DNA of 39,064 nucleotides from Candidatus Gastranaerophilales bacterium (GTDB lineage Bacteria; Cyanobacteriota; Vampirovibrionia; Gastranaerophilales; Gastranaerophilaceae). Shown one piece after another: positions 7,957 to 15,962 of this stretch; position 1 is the first letter of the stretch, and each line of letters opens with the position of its first letter. The stretch is from contig CALUSF010000003.1 in the NCBI GenBank assembly GCA_944323325.1, positions 1-39,064 on the forward strand. The letters are read 5' to 3'. The notes beneath the pieces are model-generated. The model saw only the letters and a program-made list of their open reading frames with translations. It had not been told where the DNA came from and made no database searches. A program made the position numbers and the translations under genes.

Positions 7957-10122
7957 ATGAATATTTTAGACAAAATCATGAAACCAAAATCAATTGCGGT
8001 TATTGGTGCTTCAACAAAAGAACACACAATCGGTTCTGATATTATGAAGCGATTACAAGAATACAATTTTAACGGAAAAATTTATCCTGTTAACCCGAAG
8101 GGCGGTATTATTGAAGGTCTTCAAGCTTATACATCAGTTCTTGAAGTTCCCGGAGAAGTTGATTTAGCGATTATTGTTGTTAACGCTAAATTTGTTCTTT
8201 CAACAATTGACCAATGCCACGAAAAGGGTATTAAAGGTTTATGTATAATTACGGCAGGCTTCAAAGAAACAGGAGCAGAAGGTGCCGAACTTGAAAAACA
8301 ATTATTAGAAAAAGTAAGAGAATACGGTATGAGATGCGTCGGTCCTAACTGCTTGGGCGTTGTTAACACTCACCCTGATATCAGAATGGACGGCTGCTTT
8401 GCAGAATCTCTTCCTGAGAGAGGAAATATCGGTTTCGTTTCTCAATCAGGTGCTCTAGGCGGCGGTATTTTAAATATCCTTAAAGACCTTAACCTCGGTT
8501 TCGCTCAATTCATTTCAATCGGAAACCAGGCTGATGTTAATGCTGAAACAGCTCTTGAATACTGGGAAAATGATTCTGACGTAGAACAAATTCTTCTTTA
8601 CATGGAATCCATCCAAAACCCTGCTAACTTCAGAAAATTAGCTACAAGAATTTCTAAGAAGAAACCTATTCTTGCTCTTAAAGCCGGACGTTCAGCAGCA
8701 GGTGCAAGTGCAGCTTCTTCTCACACAGGTTCTTTAGCCGGTGCTGATAAAGCAGCAAACGCTCTTTTACAGCAATCAGGCGTTATTAGAGAATATTCTT
8801 TAAAAGACTTGTTTGCAACAGCTAAAGTTTTTGCTAACTGCCCGATACCGAAAGGCAACAGAGTTGCTATTATTACTAACTCTGGCGGCCCCGGTATTAT
8901 GGCAACAGACGCTGTTTGCGAACACGGTATGCAAATGGCTAAATTAACAGATGCTACAAAAGAAAAATTAAGAAGTTTCTTACCTGCTGCAGCTTCTGTT
9001 AAAAACCCTGTTGATATGATTGCTTCTGCTCCTATCGAGCACTACAAACAAACATTAGAAACAGTTATTGCCGATGAAAACGTTGATATGATTATTACAA
9101 TCTATCTTCCGTTCTTAGGCTTGAAAGATATTGATGTTGCTCAGGCTCTTATGGAAATCAAGGCTAAAAATCCGCAAAAACCGGTTATCGGCGTATTTAT
9201 GACTAAGAGCGAATTCTTCAATAAGATTTCTGATATGGATGTTAATATGCCGTTCTTTATGTACGCAGAAGAAGCAGCTGACGGCTTGAACAGATTAAAT
9301 CAACAAAGATTATGGATGGAAAGAGCGGAAGGTAGAATCCCGACATTTGATGTTGACTTTAAACGCGCTCAAGAAATCATTGCAAAATCTGTTAACGAAG
9401 GCAGAGATCAGCTTACAACAAGAGAATCTATTGATGTGTTAGACGCATACGGAATTAGAGTCTGCAAATCAGGTTTTGCAAAATCTGAAGACGAAGCCGT
9501 AACAATCGCGGATTCTATCGGATACCCTGTTGTTATGAAAATGACTTCAAAAACAACTTCTCACAAAACGGACGTAGGCGGCGTAAGAGTTAATATCCAA
9601 TCTGCCGAACAATTGAGAAGCGAATATCAAGACCTTATTGCTAAGCTTAAAGAAAAAGGACTTCTTGAAGGTTTAGAAGGTGTTATCATTCAAGAAATGG
9701 TAAAAGGCAACAGAGAAATGGTTTGCGGTATCGCAACAGATCCTCAATACGGTCCGATGATGATGTTCGGTTTAGGCGGTGTATTTATTGAAGTTATGAA
9801 AGACGTAACATTCAGAATCGCACCTTTAACCGATGTTGATGCTAAAGAAATGATTAAATCAGTTAAAGCATACAAATTATTAGAAGGTGCAAGAGGCACT
9901 AAACCTGCTCAGATGGAACAAATCGAAGAAACATTGTTGAGATTATCTCAACTTGTTAACGATTTCAAATTCATCGATGAATTAGACATCAACCCATTGT
10001 TGATTTCTGAAAAAACAGGTGAAGGCATTGCAGTAGACGGACGTATCAAAGTAAGAATGGCAGAAGCTCAGGAAGCTCTCGGCTATCATTGCAAAGACGG
10101 CGTTTGCGCTTGCAACGTATAG
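7957..10122 (+). CDS. ADP-forming acetate/acyl-CoA ligase (fused alpha-beta)
   Basis: 721 residues. I take the ATG at 7957, behind AAAGGAAGAG, rather than an in-frame ATG at 7903 that overlaps the promoter. Domain order is that of the fused ADP-forming acetyl-CoA synthetases: CoA-binding Rossmann domain (IAVIGAS, 13-19), succinyl-CoA-ligase-like flavodoxin domains with SQSG (162-165) and the phospho-His site SSHTGS (H256), then a C-terminal ATP-grasp domain (from about 495, with PVVMKM and TDVGGV). It makes ATP or GTP from acyl-CoA, typical of fermentative metabolism, in the cytosol. It is a single gene between its own promoter and a terminator. Confidence 0.92.
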   Translation: MNILDKIMKPKSIAVIGASTKEHTIGSDIMKRLQEYNFNGKIYPVNPKGGIIEGLQAYTSVLEVPGEVDLAIIVVNAKFVLSTIDQCHEKGIKGLCIITAGFKETGAEGAELEKQLLEKVREYGMRCVGPNCLGVVNTHPDIRMDGCFAESLPERGNIGFVSQSGALGGGILNILKDLNLGFAQFISIGNQADVNAETALEYWENDSDVEQILLYMESIQNPANFRKLATRISKKKPILALKAGRSAAGASAASSHTGSLAGADKAANALLQQSGVIREYSLKDLFATAKVFANCPIPKGNRVAIITNSGGPGIMATDAVCEHGMQMAKLTDATKEKLRSFLPAAASVKNPVDMIASAPIEHYKQTLETVIADENVDMIITIYLPFLGLKDIDVAQALMEIKAKNPQKPVIGVFMTKSEFFNKISDMDVNMPFFMYAEEAADGLNRLNQQRLWMERAEGRIPTFDVDFKRAQEIIAKSVNEGRDQLTTRESIDVLDAYGIRVCKSGFAKSEDEAVTIADSIGYPVVMKMTSKTTSHKTDVGGVRVNIQSAEQLRSEYQDLIAKLKEKGLLEGLEGVIIQEMVKGNREMVCGIATDPQYGPMMMFGLGGVFIEVMKDVTFRIAPLTDVDAKEMIKSVKAYKLLEGARGTKPAQMEQIEETLLRLSQLVNDFKFIDELDINPLLISEKTGEGIAVDGRIKVRMAEAQEALGYHCKDGVCACNV

Positions 10123-10149
10123 GGGTAAATAATTTATAAAAAATTGTAG

Positions 10150-10184
10150 GGTGGGCAAAACGTAAGTGTGCCCACCTTTTATTT
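10150..10184 (+). terminator. Terminator after the acyl-CoA ligase gene
   Basis: GGTGGGCA (10150-10157) and TGCCCACC (10169-10176) form a perfect stem followed by TTTTATTT. The stem sequence is the same GGGTGGGC core that recurs in the next 1.7 kb. Confidence 0.85.
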
Positions 10185-10290
10185 AGTGATTTGTGAATAG
10201 TGATTCGTGGTTATAGATTTTTTTAATTGTACTTTGTTTATTTATATAATTTTAATACTTTGATATACGAACTTCGAGTAACGATTCACT
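10185..10290. repeat. Heptad-repeat footprint, possibly an empty cassette
   Basis: From 10185 four imperfect heptads (AGTGATT, TGTGAAT, AGTGATT, CGTGGTT) run into ATAGAT at 10213-10218. At 10277-10290 an opposing copy reads AGTGAAT CGTTACT on the minus strand. The left side matches the repeat that flanks the four-helix-bundle ORF inside groESL. About 60 AT-rich bases lie between and hold no gene, so it looks like a cassette that lost its ORF. Confidence 0.5.
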
Positions 10291-10350
10291 GATGATAAAA
10301 GAGAAGTAGGTTCAAAGATATAAAGGATATTTCATCTATGGGCTCATTTA

Positions 10351-10361
10351 TGTGCTATAAT
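10351..10361 (+). promoter_or_regulatory. Extended -10 promoter of the small membrane protein gene
   Basis: TG (10353-10354), one base and TATAAT (10356-10361) form an extended -10. The predicted start falls at about 10368, the A of the ATG, so the message may be leaderless. Confidence 0.5.
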
Positions 10362-10367
10362 CTTCAT

Positions 10368-10562
10368 ATGAAAAAATCAACTCTAAAGCTAATTGTTTTT
10401 ACTTTTTGGGGGATTGTTGCTTCGATAATTTTTTATCAACTTAATAAACATCCAAACCCAATGATTGTTCCTTCTACTAGAAGAATGATTTCTGTTGCAA
10501 TGTACGTTTGTCCTTTTATAGGTCCGCTTTATTGGCTTTTCTGTCATAAACTTGAAGAATGA
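10368..10562 (+). CDS. Small two-helix membrane protein
   Basis: 64 residues from the ATG at 10368. An in-frame ATG at 10338 lies upstream of the promoter and is less likely. Two hydrophobic helices (about 6-23 and 38-56) are joined by a polar loop (NKHPNPMIVPSTRR). No Shine-Dalgarno site is visible, which fits a leaderless transcript. I do not recognise the family. The composition and clean two-helix pattern support a real gene in an otherwise repeat-rich tract. Confidence 0.55.
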   Translation: MKKSTLKLIVFTFWGIVASIIFYQLNKHPNPMIVPSTRRMISVAMYVCPFIGPLYWLFCHKLEE

Positions 10563-10735
10563 TTACATTATTATACTAAAATATATTGATGCGGGCTTTT
10601 CGGTTGGGCATACCTAAAGTCTATAGTGTGTAGGTCAGGCATTGCCTAACATATAGGCTAAATTCCCACAATTTGAGCTTAATATACTGGAATTAATTCG
10701 CAAAGAACTGTAAAACTTAATCAGTAAAACAAGGT

Positions 10736-10871
10736 AGGGTGGGCAAAGCTACTTGAAATGTGGAATTTTATGCTATATTACGAATTGCGTGCCTACCAAT
10801 TTGTTTTTGGTGGGCACGTTATACAAAGACAAATGTCATTTCTTCTAATTGAACGCAACTTTGCCCACCCT
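10736..10871. repeat. 136-bp element with nested inverted repeats
   Basis: The outer arms AGGGTGGGCAAAG (10736-10748) and CTTTGCCCACCCT (10859-10871) are perfect 13-bp inverted repeats. Inside, CGTGCCTACCAA (10788-10799) pairs with TTGGTGGGCACG (10807-10818) with one mismatch. The core is shared with the terminator at 10150 and with a degenerate site near 11854-11870. There is no ORF inside. It could be a MITE-like or structured element. Confidence 0.55.
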
Positions 10872-10953
10872 TGCTTAGCGAAATTTTCTTTTTTACAATA
10901 AAAAGGGACAGAGACTTAGCCCACCCTAGTTTACGTAACTTATCGTGTAGTCT

Positions 10954-11026
10954 GTAGGTTTTGGTAATCTTTGATTACCGAAACATTATTTCTTATGTTT
11001 TTGATGCGGTAAATCAAAGATTTACC
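10954..11026. repeat. Double-hairpin dispersed repeat, copy A
   Basis: GTAGGTTTTGGTAATC opens a unit with hairpin 1 GGTAATC/GATTACC (10963-10979) and hairpin 2 GGTAAATC/GATTTACC (11008-11026). A second copy with different stem bases lies at 31144-31204. Confidence 0.55.
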
Positions 11027-11079
11027 ACATACTATTTTCTAATAATAACTCATAATTAAACAAAAGCTTATAAAATATC

Positions 11080-11385
11080 TTAAATCAATTCTACCAAAGA
11101 ATCTTTTATTAAATTTTTAAACTTATCGTCAATTGCATTTAAATCAATAACATCTACTTCATAAGGTAAAGTAGAATCACTAAATTCCATTAAAATTTTA
11201 CCCAGAGTATCCGCAGAGAGTTTTTCGTCTGGCAATTTGACTGCAATGTCAATATCAGAATACTTTTTGTAATTTTCCTTTGCTCGAGAGCCGAAAATAT
11301 AAAATTTTGCATCTTTTCGAGGAATATTGTCCTTCAAAACCTGCAGAATAAAATCTAAATGCCGTTTTTCAAGTCCGAATTTCAT
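11080..11385 (-). CDS. MNT-type nucleotidyltransferase antitoxin
   Basis: 101 residues with the minimal nucleotidyltransferase motif GSx10DxD: G32-S33, ten residues, then D44-I-D46. A third acid is likely D78 (EVDVID). Such MntA proteins neutralise a HEPN toxin, in studied cases by adding AMP groups to a toxin tyrosine. The gene overlaps the upstream HEPN gene by 4 bases (11382-11385), the usual layout of the pair. It is catalytically complete, so the module is probably functional. Confidence 0.88.
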   Translation of the reverse strand: MKFGLEKRHLDFILQVLKDNIPRKDAKFYIFGSRAKENYKKYSDIDIAVKLPDEKLSADTLGKILMEFSDSTLPYEVDVIDLNAIDDKFKNLIKDSLVELI

Positions 11386-11789
11386 CCAAGCTTCTCTTTT
11401 AATTTTTCCAACAGGTATTTTGCTTCAAGAGCGAAATCCTCAATTATTGATACTACATCTTGAGCTATTTTTTCATCATAAGTATGTGAAGTTAGGCTTC
11501 TTTTTTGCCTGTAATTATCCCATATTTCCAGGTTTGAACGTAAAAGCCCCATCTTATTTGCCTGTCTTATCATTTCATTAAACGTCATACCGTCAATATT
11601 TTCAAATACAAATGCCCCATTAGCTAAATAACGTTTCATCATTTTCAATGATATTGAATAAGTATATTCAAATCTTTGAATCATTGAATCACGGGTAATC
11701 AGATTTGCTTTATCAGAGTTATAAACTTTAATAACCTCAAACAAGCTAGCAAGCGCTTTTTCAAAAGATGTTAAGTCAATAATTTCCAT
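11382..11789 (-). CDS. HEPN toxin of a HEPN/MNT toxin-antitoxin pair
   Basis: 135 helical residues of the HI0074-like HEPN family. The RNase motif Rx4HxY is intact: R97, H102 and Y104 in RSLTSHTY. Y104 corresponds to the tyrosine that the partner AMPylates in characterised pairs. The toxin should be an RNase held in check by the overlapping MNT gene. The ATG has no ribosome site and sits at the predicted transcript start, so the message may be leaderless. The pair lies between GGGTGGGC-type repeats, suggesting an acquired islet. Confidence 0.88.
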   Translation of the reverse strand: MEIIDLTSFEKALASLFEVIKVYNSDKANLITRDSMIQRFEYTYSISLKMMKRYLANGAFVFENIDGMTFNEMIRQANKMGLLRSNLEIWDNYRQKRSLTSHTYDEKIAQDVVSIIEDFALEAKYLLEKLKEKLG

Positions 11790-11795
11790 AGACTA

Positions 11796-11824
11796 ATACT
11801 AACATATATTATCCGGTTTCTCAA
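11796..11824 (-). promoter_or_regulatory. Promoter of the HEPN/MNT operon
   Basis: On the minus strand TTGAGA (11824-11819) and TAGTAT (11801-11796) are 17 bases apart. The predicted start at about 11789 is the first base of the HEPN ATG. Confidence 0.5.
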
Positions 11825-11950
11825 CTTATTTAAATAATTTATAAAAGTATCGCGTACCCACCAAAGGTGTGCTAAACGTATAATTCCACATTATACAATA
11901 TTTTGCTCGCTGATAGATTGTAATTCATAAATGTATTTTAGCATATTTTA

Positions 11951-12298
11951 TTAAATTTCTATATCAACTTCCGTTCCTATTTCGTCAATAATAGGGCGGA
12001 TTTTTAAATTTAGCTCAGCCTTAGTAATATTAGGTTCAGCCTTTAAAATACTATGTATATTATCAGTTGCTTCTTTTATCTTGGGGTATTTTTCCATAAT
12101 CTTTTGCCCGATTTTTTCAGCATAATATCGATAGCCCTTTGCACCTGTGGCCTTAAAAGGCTTATCATTTAATGCCAAAATAACCCGTTTAAACCCGTCC
12201 GTACCCTTTGAATCAAATATCTTAAGCGAAGTTGTTTCAAGAACCGCCGCTGTCGGAAGTTTTGCGCTAAAGTTTAAACCGGAATGTTTTATCTGCAT
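11951..12298 (-). CDS. Small unknown protein coupled to the MBL-fold hydrolase
   Basis: 115 residues, start one base after the TAA of the upstream hydrolase gene (TAA-T-ATG), so translation is coupled. The N-terminus MQIKHSGLNFSAKLP carries the short [hydrophobic]-[S/N]-F-x-x-K motif seen near the start of three other unrelated proteins here. The rest is mixed helix and strand without cysteines or membrane segments. I do not recognise the family. Confidence 0.75.
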   Translation of the reverse strand: MQIKHSGLNFSAKLPTAAVLETTSLKIFDSKGTDGFKRVILALNDKPFKATGAKGYRYYAEKIGQKIMEKYPKIKEATDNIHSILKAEPNITKAELNLKIRPIIDEIGTEVDIEI

Positions 12299-12299
12299 A

Positions 12300-12908
12300 T
12301 TACATAAACCTATTGTGTTCTTTTTCCCAGCCTATGGATGTCATCTTACCGTGCCCCGGATAAATAAGTACTTCATCCGGCAGAGAGAAAATCCTATTTT
12401 CAATACTTTCAACAATTTGATTAAAATCCCCGCCTTCCAAATCACACCGACCTACAGACTCTCTAAAAATCGTATCGCCAGAAAACAATTTACCGTCAAC
12501 AAGATAACAAACACCGCCCTGTGTATGCCCGGGGGTATGAATTACTTTTATTTCCAATTCTCCAAGCCTTAATATGTCACCATCTTGTACAAATATATCT
12601 ATTTTCGGAATAGTCATTGATGGCATACCGAACATAGGCAGATACTGATTAGTTTTTTCAAGCCAGCCCAAATCCGCTTTATGCATCACAACTTTAACCT
12701 CAGGGTTTGGTCTTATTCCCGCAATGTGGTCAAAATGCCCGTGAGTAAGCAAAATATACTTAAGATGTGCACCTTGTCTTTCCAATTCCTGCCTTATATC
12801 ATCGTCTACAGCCGAACAATCAATCAGAGCAGCCTCCCCGGACTCTTCATCAATTATCAGATAGTTGTTGTTATCAATCGGTGGTTCTATAAAAGTTTTT
12901 AAAATCAT
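12300..12908 (-). CDS. Metallo-beta-lactamase-fold hydrolase (glyoxalase II/YcbL type)
   Basis: 202 residues with all metal-binding motifs of the family: THGHFDH (H56, H58, D60, H61), H128 in HTPGHTQGG, D145 in FSGDTIF and H186 in YPGHG. Length and the SVGRCDLEGGD segment match small YcbL/type I glyoxalase-II-like hydrolases, which cleave thioesters such as S-lactoylglutathione. The substrate here is uncertain, since a glutathione pathway is not visible. Cytosolic. It is followed one base later by a small unknown gene. Confidence 0.9.
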   Translation of the reverse strand: MILKTFIEPPIDNNNYLIIDEESGEAALIDCSAVDDDIRQELERQGAHLKYILLTHGHFDHIAGIRPNPEVKVVMHKADLGWLEKTNQYLPMFGMPSMTIPKIDIFVQDGDILRLGELEIKVIHTPGHTQGGVCYLVDGKLFSGDTIFRESVGRCDLEGGDFNQIVESIENRIFSLPDEVLIYPGHGKMTSIGWEKEHNRFM

Positions 12909-13046
12909 AGATTTATTTTAGCACAAATATGAAAACCGGAATTAATAATTACTTACTTCAAGGAAGAACTAAATAAAAAACGAATTCGCTTTTTACCCCA
13001 AAAGCCAATCCGTCTTTTATTTTATACTAAATCCGCTAAAACTGTA

Positions 13047-15719
13047 CTAACCTACTACTGAAAGATATCCCGGTTTTTTACCGCATTCTTCTTCAGGGGC
13101 GAACTTCGGAGAAAACCATCCGGTTTTATATCCCGCATAACCCAACCCTGCAAGAACAACCGCACTTCCGGTAACTATTGAAGCCTTTTTGTGAGTTTTG
13201 AACCAGCGCTTCAAATTTCCAAAACCATGAGTTTTAATATTACCCGATTTCTTCACGTTTGAACCTATAACATTTTCTCTTGTTATATCATGAGCATCTT
13301 TCTTAAACTGTCGTCTGTACAGTTCGCCTGTAGGCTCTTTTGATCTTGTTATAAGCTGATTATTTTCCCAACCTGTTTTAATATTTGCTTGATTTTTAAG
13401 AATAGTTTTAGCTACATCATCATTACGATGAGTAATTAAACATCTTTCCAAACACTCTGCTATGTCATCAGCCATAACAGAATCTCGAAGTTTTCTTAAG
13501 GCATTTTTATAGTCTTCGTTTGCTTCAAGGAACAATTCCAATTTCTTTTCTGGAATATCGCCGCCTATCACAGTTTTGTATTTTGTTGAAATTTCATTTT
13601 TAATTTTGTTATATACTTTATTAAATGCATTTTTTGCTTCTTCATTTGCAGATTTTAGCATATCCTCTCTTGAATCAAAATATTGATGTTTAGTCTTAAA
13701 TGCATCTGCAAGTTTAGCCTCATCTGCAATAGCAGGATCAAAATTCTTTTGTCCCAACCCTTGCCCGTTAGCTGTAATAGGGGTGCATAACATTTTCTTC
13801 GCTTCAAGATCGGTTAGCTCACAAGGAGCAGTTCTTGAAGGGAAGATAGCAGTATCAGCCATCAATGCCATTGGCTCCCCTGGAGCAAAGTCATCTAATA
13901 ACATAACCCGACCCTTAAACAAGGGATCTTTTGTGAGCAATTCTGTGATATCTTTTACTTTTTGACCTTCAACTTTGTCATTATTTAAATCTCCGCCCAT
14001 AATAAGCAAAGTATCCATATCGCCGGTTTTTTGTATATAATTTTTAAATCCGTTTAAAACTTCATCAAAAGCTTTCTGGAAGTCACCACGCCCCCAGCTT
14101 ACAACAACCTTAACATCTTCCCCCTTTTTAAGTTTTGCAACATATTTATCAATATCAACATTTTGTATTATTGGCATTTGCCCAGCCATACCTTTTCTAA
14201 TCATTGAAGTACCTTCGCCAGGCTTGCTCCAAGCATTAGTCACTTTATTAAAATATTCAACATTGTCATATTTTGAAGAAAATCGAGTAAGAAAATTTAT
14301 CTTATTTTCCGTTTTCATTTTTCTTAATTGTTCAAGAGTAAGTGTTTCACGTTCTTTCTCTGTGAACATCTTTAACGGTTCAATAAATTCTTCAGTACCG
14401 TTAGCAAGTTTTACTTTTTGGGCAGAGTTATATCCTGCTAATCCCACTTTTGTAAATGCAGAGTTTTTTGAATTATGCGGATTTGTTAAACCAATGGCAA
14501 CGCCTTTTTCCACAAGCTCCTTCATATCATCACATATATATGGTGCAATTTCTTTATTTTTAACAAGTTCATCAAGATAACCTTGAGATACAACTCCAAA
14601 TGATTGCAAATAACCGCTTTTTCCATAATGTATTGGAATACTTATTGCCGAACATTTATTTTTTGCATTTAAACTTTCCAGAATTTTCTTAAAGAAAGTA
14701 TCTTCTTCCTTGCCACCAGTAACTATTGCTTCTCTTAGCTCCTCAGATTTTGTTAGCGCTTTTAATTCATCAGGAGTAAATATATTTAAATTTACTATCA
14801 TACTCCTTGGAGACGTAATGCCGATATAACCATCTCCAAGATTATGACCTATTTGCATAGGTTTTTTGCCCTTAAAATATTCTAAACCTTCAGCATTTTT
14901 TTGAGCCATATAGTGTGTTGTATAAGCAGCCTGTGAATCTGAACAAACTACAGTACCCGGATCAAAATCTCCCATTTTTTTAGAGATATCTTCCATACAT
15001 TCAACAACAGCTTTATCAAATTTAGCATAAGGGTCTCCATTCCAAGATCTTACAATATCCTTAACTTTTGACGAATATTGATTTGCAGAATATGGCTTAG
15101 GATCATATGCAGTAGCCTCTGTAAATACCATAAATACATCATCTTTAAAAGGCTGATTATTTGCATCAGAGACGACTTTTAATAGTTTAACAGGAGCATC
15201 TTTCTGCATCCCCCAACTCATTTTTTTGTCTGCGACTTCCTCTAAAAGCCAATAATCTTTACGGGCTTCTAAAGCATCTTTGACAGTTATCTTAGATAAA
15301 TCTGATTTTATGTAAACAGGCTGTCCAACTTTATCTTTTAACGGGTGTCCTTCCGGTAAACCTTCCGGAACTCTGGGCAATTCAACACTTACTTTTTGAA
15401 AATCTTTTGCATCATCAGCGCACTCATACTTAACAAGACCATTATAAAAAGGTGTAACAAAAACTGCTTTTCCCTTTTCAGTAGCAGAAGCATTATTCAA
15501 TTGTTGATAATCTTGAACAACAGTAGCAACCCCACCGGCTTGATTAAAAGGTTTACATTCCGCTACTACGTGCAAAACATGATTCTTGTTTCCGCCTTTA
15601 AAAGATATAACACTTACTCCGGAGGAAATACTCTCCGTCTGCGGAGCAACCGTTTTTACTCCTCTTGTTCTGCTTGCCCCCAAGGCATGATATTCGGCAC
15701 CGATAGCGTTAATTCTCAT
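13047..15719 (-). CDS. Divergent glycogen/starch-synthase-like protein with C-terminal membrane helix
   Basis: 890 residues from the ATG at 15719, chosen for the AAGGAG ahead of it; an in-frame ATG 18 bases upstream lacks one. After a leader with VISFKGG (37-43) the GT5 fold begins: LHVVAECKPFNQAGGVATVV (49-68) aligns with the start of glycogen synthases. The C-terminal lobe retains ADTAIFPSRTAPCELTDLEAKK, the GT1-like nucleotide-sugar site. The usual K-x-G-G-L lysine is replaced (QAGGV) and long insertions are present. A basic region and one hydrophobic helix (about 847-866) end the protein. It may make or bind alpha-glucan at the membrane; activity is uncertain. Confidence 0.75.
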   Translation of the reverse strand: MRINAIGAEYHALGASRTRGVKTVAPQTESISSGVSVISFKGGNKNHVLHVVAECKPFNQAGGVATVVQDYQQLNNASATEKGKAVFVTPFYNGLVKYECADDAKDFQKVSVELPRVPEGLPEGHPLKDKVGQPVYIKSDLSKITVKDALEARKDYWLLEEVADKKMSWGMQKDAPVKLLKVVSDANNQPFKDDVFMVFTEATAYDPKPYSANQYSSKVKDIVRSWNGDPYAKFDKAVVECMEDISKKMGDFDPGTVVCSDSQAAYTTHYMAQKNAEGLEYFKGKKPMQIGHNLGDGYIGITSPRSMIVNLNIFTPDELKALTKSEELREAIVTGGKEEDTFFKKILESLNAKNKCSAISIPIHYGKSGYLQSFGVVSQGYLDELVKNKEIAPYICDDMKELVEKGVAIGLTNPHNSKNSAFTKVGLAGYNSAQKVKLANGTEEFIEPLKMFTEKERETLTLEQLRKMKTENKINFLTRFSSKYDNVEYFNKVTNAWSKPGEGTSMIRKGMAGQMPIIQNVDIDKYVAKLKKGEDVKVVVSWGRGDFQKAFDEVLNGFKNYIQKTGDMDTLLIMGGDLNNDKVEGQKVKDITELLTKDPLFKGRVMLLDDFAPGEPMALMADTAIFPSRTAPCELTDLEAKKMLCTPITANGQGLGQKNFDPAIADEAKLADAFKTKHQYFDSREDMLKSANEEAKNAFNKVYNKIKNEISTKYKTVIGGDIPEKKLELFLEANEDYKNALRKLRDSVMADDIAECLERCLITHRNDDVAKTILKNQANIKTGWENNQLITRSKEPTGELYRRQFKKDAHDITRENVIGSNVKKSGNIKTHGFGNLKRWFKTHKKASIVTGSAVVLAGLGYAGYKTGWFSPKFAPEEECGKKPGYLSVVG

Positions 15720-15900
15720 AAACGACTCCTTACACACATAACTTCTTCTATATATATAAAAAACACAACATAAAAAAAATTAACTTTTTACTCTGATTTG
15801 TTAAGAAATGTAAAGTAAATTTTTATTAAGTATTCTAAAAAAATATTAACAAAAGCAAAAAAGATTTTCAATAGGAACACAGGGTAAATTTTTTTAAATT

Positions 15901-15940
15901 TAAAGAGCGGCGGGATATTTTCCACAAGCCGCTCATTTTA
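15901..15940. terminator. Bidirectional terminator after ftsZ
   Basis: GAGCGGC (15905-15911) and GCCGCTC (15928-15934) with a 16-base loop, A/T-rich on both sides. It lies 24 bases after the ftsZ stop. Confidence 0.75.
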
Positions 15941-15962
15941 TATACTAACTTCTACACATATT

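Larger units (their letters stand above)
10563..11079. other. Repeat-rich intergenic tract
   Basis: No gene is seen in these 517 bases. They hold an inverted pair of AGGGTGGGCAAAG (10736-10748 and 10859-10871), a nested hairpin (10788-10818), a further half copy near 10917-10927 and a double-hairpin repeat (10954-11026). Confidence 0.6.

Noticed and set aside
10736-10871. Insertion sequence
   Set aside because: Perfect 13-bp inverted arms exist, but there is no ORF between them and no clear target duplication, so I list it only as a repeat.
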